DNA of 64,000 nucleotides from contig JAENRP010000007.1 in assembly GCA_024741835.1 (NCBI GenBank), forward strand, positions 186,001 through 250,000, read 5' to 3'. The position numbers and the translations under genes were made by a program. Source of the stretch: Diplocarpon mali. Its lineage: Eukaryota; Ascomycota; Leotiomycetes; Helotiales; Drepanopezizaceae. The notes beneath the pieces were generated by a model. The model saw nothing but the letters and a program-made list of their open reading frames with translations, ran no database searches and was not told where the DNA came from. Position 1 is the stretch's first letter. Each line of letters opens with the position of its first letter. Shown here one piece after another: positions 59,938 to 64,000 of this stretch.

Positions 59938-60774
59938 TACGATATACAGAAGCTGTTCGTCTTGGTCAAGGCCTTACAGCAAGAAGCATGCGAGAAGAAA
60001 GCTTCGTGGGAGGCTGGATGCCACGGGGGGCTGGCAAGAAGTGACGTGGCGGAAAGATGACTTGTCGCGCTGTGATATAAATCGGATGGAAGGAGTGTGA
60101 GGAATGAGAAAGAATGAGTGCAGCGTGGTGGAAGACGATTAGAAGTGAAGTGAAATGAAGTGAAGTGAAATATGGAATTGTACCAAGAGCCGACGTGACT
60201 GAGTCGAAGAAGGCTATGTGGATGTGGAATTCTCCAGGTCGCCAGGAGTATCTTTAGCCCAGTGCTGCAGGAGCTTAGCCTCATGCGTCGACCAGGGGCC
60301 TTAAGGGAAAAGGGGGATGAATAACAATGCGAATACAGTCCGTACGGTAAAAGGACCTCACTCTAAAAGCAATCCTGCACACTACCTGACTGGCCATTAC
60401 GGTAGAAGGTATTAGGATATAATAGTTCGTAGAAGTTTGCAAAAGGATCCAAGAACTAGAATGCAAGAGAGTACTCCAAGATACCCCGAGATATCGATAT
60501 CATGTTGAAGCTAGTCAGAGATAGCACGCAAGCGGCGATCAATACAATATATAAATACCAACCCTCTTTCTCCAAGGCGCCAACTATTCATATAAAATGC
60601 CTGTCAATCGAAGGTCAGCCTGGCAAGTCCCTGCCAACGCCAAGATGTTGTATTCACGTGACTTTGTGGAGAAGCGTGTGTTGGAGATCATCATCAACGC
60701 GATCTGTGCCACACAGAACTCCCCACGGCACTACAAATCCCTGAAGGACAGCTCCGATACCACCAATACTCGAG
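59938..60774. promoter_or_regulatory. Divergent intergenic region, GDT1 / TRF-like gene
   Basis: 837 bp between divergent start codons. A GAAGTGAAGTGAAATGAAGT repeat lies at about 60143-60175. A CACGTG lies at about 60655. Short frames (60502-60833) have no recognised motif. Confidence 0.5.
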
Positions 60775-63466
60775 ATGTCTCGGCTTGCAGCTCGCGCTTC
60801 CGCGTCGCGCGCCGAAGCTTCATCCCCGCCTAAGAGCCGACAGTCGCAAAGGCCGGCGGGACAGAGAACAAGAGCCAGTCGTAGCCGTAGCCACAGTGTT
60901 GATCCAGGAGAAGGCCAGGCCGCCATGAGCAAGCAGCAAACAGGAAAGAGAAAAGTGCGACAAAGCAGCGTTGACAGTGTTGAGACGGCTGTCGGCACTT
61001 CTAGTAGCACTAGAGGGACACGCTCCAGAAAGGCTACCCAGGCTGCTCTTCCGACCCGAGGTTAGAGTCATCACCTGGACGAGATTATTAGCAATTGCTG
61101 ATTCACATGGCCAGATCTATCTATCGTCGTGGAAGATAGCGGAGAGTTGGAACAATTGAACGAGAACAAGGAAGAGAAAGAGGCACAGATCGAAAACATG
61201 GAAAACACATCTCAGCACCAGTCTCCCAGAGGCATCTCGCAAACGTCCGGTAGAACGGCCACTACATCCTTCTCGCATGGGGAAATGGAGAAGATGGACC
61301 CGGTCATGATGGCAGACTCTCTTCCTGATCTCTTCGAGAGTTCTATGAATATTCTTGATCTTCTGGCGCCATCCGCTGAAGCAGACGAAGAGCAGGTCGG
61401 AGTAGTCATAAAAGAATTGAGGATCCCCGGATCCCATTACGCCTTAAATCTCAAGAGTTGCGAGGGAAAGCTCCTAGAAGTCAAAGGGAAATATGGCGAC
61501 CAAACCTTTATCCAGACATCGCATGTTCTGCGGATACTACTTGGTAGCGAAAATGCGGGCGATGGAGACTTTCGTCCTGATCCTGTGTTTCACGCTGCTA
61601 ATCTCGCGGCCTTTGTAACGGGAGTCTTGGTGATGCAAAAGGAGAGCCAGGGTACACATATTGCGCTCCGAAGTCTTTGCCAAAATTTTCCGGGAGCATT
61701 CATGAACATTGCCGAGGGCGACTTAGAAGCCCAGAGCAAGACTATGGATCTGGCCTTCGACTTGGCGTTGAAGTTACATATTCAGCATGCCATTGCTTAT
61801 CTGAGAGGCATGCACGAAAAGGGTTATCACCTAACGCCTGATCAAGCCCTGGCTGATTTGTTCTACGAGGACATCCCCGATGAATTAGAACTACATGCCT
61901 CTTATAAGATGATCACTCAAGATTCTACAATGAAGAAAATTGCTGGGGAATGGTGGCCGCTTACACAGAAACAGGTCGCTCAGGTCGAAGAGGGTTTGGA
62001 CAACCTGGCCATGGGTTTCCGCGCGGAGAAGTACTCCCCTGGAGCCGACGACTTGGTTGATTTCGAACATATAGATGGAACGTTCTCATGGAATAGCTTC
62101 GTCACCGAAGTTGTTCAGTGGGGTCGATTGCGATTCAATGAAGTAATACAAATGATCGAGAACCAAGGGGGAATCGACAATGTTTCTCGATCCCTAGCAG
62201 AACTCATAAAGAGCAACGATAGCCAAGGCTTCACACAGCTCCAGCCACCACTGTCCATCTCCCAACAACGTGGGCTATTGCCAGCACCAGAAATAAGGCA
62301 AAGCAACGCAAGGTAAACCCACCTCGACAGTGGAGTTCTTTCATTATTCCTTAAGGCTGTAGACTGACCTTTTCTAGTAGCCTCTATGGTGGCCCTGGTA
62401 CAGTTGCTTTCTTTGAGAGCCTGAAGAGACAGCCTGGCAACATCCCATCGTCTCGTCCTCAGACGCGCTCTAGGCAAGCGTCATCAGCTCCAGTACCAGT
62501 TTTAGTTAATGCGAAGAAAGGCCCAAAATCCATGCAGGGCGCTGCCAACAGCTTTGAGCCAACCATGGATGATATGAATGAGGACCATGTCAATGATCAC
62601 CCGCGTCCAACAGCCGAATATACTGCGGCTTGGGACCAGAACAGCAAAGAGAAAAATAAAGAGAATCATCGTCCGATCGCAAAGCCTGTCCCGAAGCGAC
62701 GGCTGATAGACCCTCAGCCCAATGCCGAGCGGATTAGTAACGATTGGGATATCAGCCAGGAGGATGTTGCCGGCCCTTCAGCACCCAAACGTACTCATGC
62801 TCGTGCCGAACGTGAGGAGACCGAGGAGAGCGAAGATCAGGGGTTCCAGGAGGACCAGAGATTACCGGACCCTACTCGTAGAATCGCTGCACCTCCGGCT
62901 CGATGCTTCTCACATGTTGTGGATGAACCATCTCCACCTAAAAAGCCGCGGGTTAACCGCCGTGCGGTAAGCCCTCCTATCGAATTGGGAGTTGTGGTTG
63001 CGCGAAGACAAGAAACAGAAGGAGCTGTAAGAGCCAGAAGAGAAGTCCAAGACGACGACGAAGATGACGACGTCCCACCACCAACGGCGACCGAGCTCAG
63101 TGCTGCGGCGCGTAGCGCTGTCGCCCGCAGCGTAGGTCCTCGTGCTTATAGAGGGCGCATTCCCTGGTCAGATGACGACTCTGCCCGTCTCGAGGAGGGC
63201 ATAGAGGAACATGGTTGCAGTTGGGCTCTCATACACAACTCGAGAAGCTGGGACGTGGACCGTGGTCAAGTTGCCCTGAAAGACAGGGCTCGGAACTTGA
63301 AAGTCCAGTATCTCAAGTAAGTACAAATTATCCCCTCCCATCTTCACGGCTTGACTAACATCAGGGTAGAAATCGAATGGTTCTGCCCAGAGGTTTTGAT
63401 AAGGTTGCTTTGGGGAAGAAGGAGAAAGATCAAGTAAGGAAAGTTATTCCCGATTATGATGAATAG
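60775..63466 (+). CDS. TRF/Taz1-like telomere repeat-binding protein with a telobox Myb domain
   Basis: Four exons (60775-61060, 61115-62312, 62378-63316, 63370-63466) give 839 aa in phase. The basic Ser/Arg/Lys N-terminus is followed by a ~250-residue helical region (SLPDLFESSMNILDLLAPSA to LDNLAMGFRAEK). It corresponds in place and style to the fungal TRF homology/dimerisation domain. A long disordered segment with Pro/Lys patches and an acidic run (DDDEDDD) leads to the C-terminal Myb: RIPWSDDDSARLEEGIEEHG, CSWALI, then VALKDRARNLKVQYLK. The last is a telobox-type third helix (consensus VDLKDKWRN), and LPRGFDKVALGKKEK follows. For the last intron the acceptor at 63369 is preferred because it gives this family-like ending. 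Such proteins bind double-stranded telomere repeats and recruit shelterin-like factors. Binding is inferred from the domain. Confidence 0.85.
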
Positions 63467-64000
63467 AAAGGAGGCTTCACTTGGGCTGGCGTTTGGCACA
63501 TTCAATACCCATCATTTCGAATAGGGGGCGTTGCAGTTGGATCTGAATACCAAGCGTGTGTTTTACGATGCTTGCATTCTTGCTCTACAAAATATTCGCT
63601 CTTGATCCTTTAGAAGACTGCCATCCCCCGACTCAGGCTTGAAAATCCCACCAGCGGTTTTCCCGCCTACGGACCCACGTGAAACAGAACTACTCCTCAG
63701 AATAACTTGGGGATGCCATCGTTGTACTTCAAATTTACTCGGGGAGCTTCGAGAGAGCTCGATTCTTCTCTCTCTCTCCACATAAGATTTCCAAGCCTGG
63801 GTAGCCATAAGTTAGGTACCTGGAATACACAACCTCCGGGGCTTGATTCAAAGCCCCATCCCAGGTACTTAATACTCAGAGTATGCCAGGCGTGTACCTA
63901 ACCAAAGCGCAAAGCAGGGAGCTGACCTGCCGGCACGAATCGCGCTAGGAAAAGCTTGATTATGTAAGTACCGTCTATACCTTATACTTGGTAGGTAGGT
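63467..64000. other. 3' flank, no gene recognised
   Basis: Frames on both strands (63563-63808 minus, 63707-63901 plus) show no motif. The window ends in a short GGTAGGTAGGT run. Confidence 0.4.

Overview
The window is nuclear DNA of a filamentous ascomycete (Pezizomycotina). The evidence is short GT-AG introns (about 40-105 bp, with one of 322 bp), compact genes on both strands, CT-rich leaders, and a fungal protein set: a two-domain ATP sulfurylase, PMT2, Erf2, ASH1, a Zn2Cys6 factor and a TRF/Taz1-type telomere protein. The left end holds an AT-rich, stop-riddled Ty1/copia relic that looks like a product of repeat-induced point mutation. Two runs of N (67-99 and 44979-45037) are assembly gaps. 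I spliced the gene models by hand from reading frame, splice signals and remembered family sequence; no alignment was run.

Layout. 1-3.2 kb: decayed copia element and AT-rich tail. 3.3-4.4 kb: short-chain dehydrogenase. 5-10 kb: gene-poor, with one probable broken gene. 10.2-13.9 kb: phosphoserine phosphatase converging on a conserved protein of unknown function. 14.2-15.2 kb: an uncertain multi-exon gene. 16-19.2 kb: ISD11 and ATP sulfurylase transcribed divergently. 21-25.8 kb: PMT2 mannosyltransferase and a small mitochondrial protein, both on the minus strand. 27-29 kb: Erf2 palmitoyltransferase. 29-36.3 kb: a gene desert containing one intron-bearing tRNA-Leu. 36.3-38.8 kb: ASH1 histone methyltransferase. 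39.6-43.6 kb: pyrimidine nucleotide carrier, SNX3, tetraspanin. 43.6-52.6 kb: GC-rich, repeat-rich DNA surrounding a Zn2Cys6 transcription factor. 52.7-60 kb: MFS transporter, thioredoxin-like protein, rhamnose-mutarotase-like protein and GDT1. 60.8-63.5 kb: TRF-like telobox protein.

Most genes are unrelated housekeeping functions. Possible functional links are sulfur metabolism (ATP sulfurylase for sulfate activation, ISD11 for cysteine-derived sulfur in Fe-S assembly, with a serine-biosynthesis enzyme nearby) and the secretory pathway (PMT2 in the ER, GDT1 in the Golgi supplying Mn2+/Ca2+ for glycosylation, SNX3 in endosomal recycling, Erf2 for Ras lipidation). I saw no clear biosynthetic cluster, CRISPR array or intact mobile element. 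The points most worth a second look are the cluster of CACGTG sites around the zinc-cluster gene, a 12-bp minisatellite graded in homogeneity, an in-frame GC/GT donor choice in the dehydrogenase, and the desert around the tRNA.
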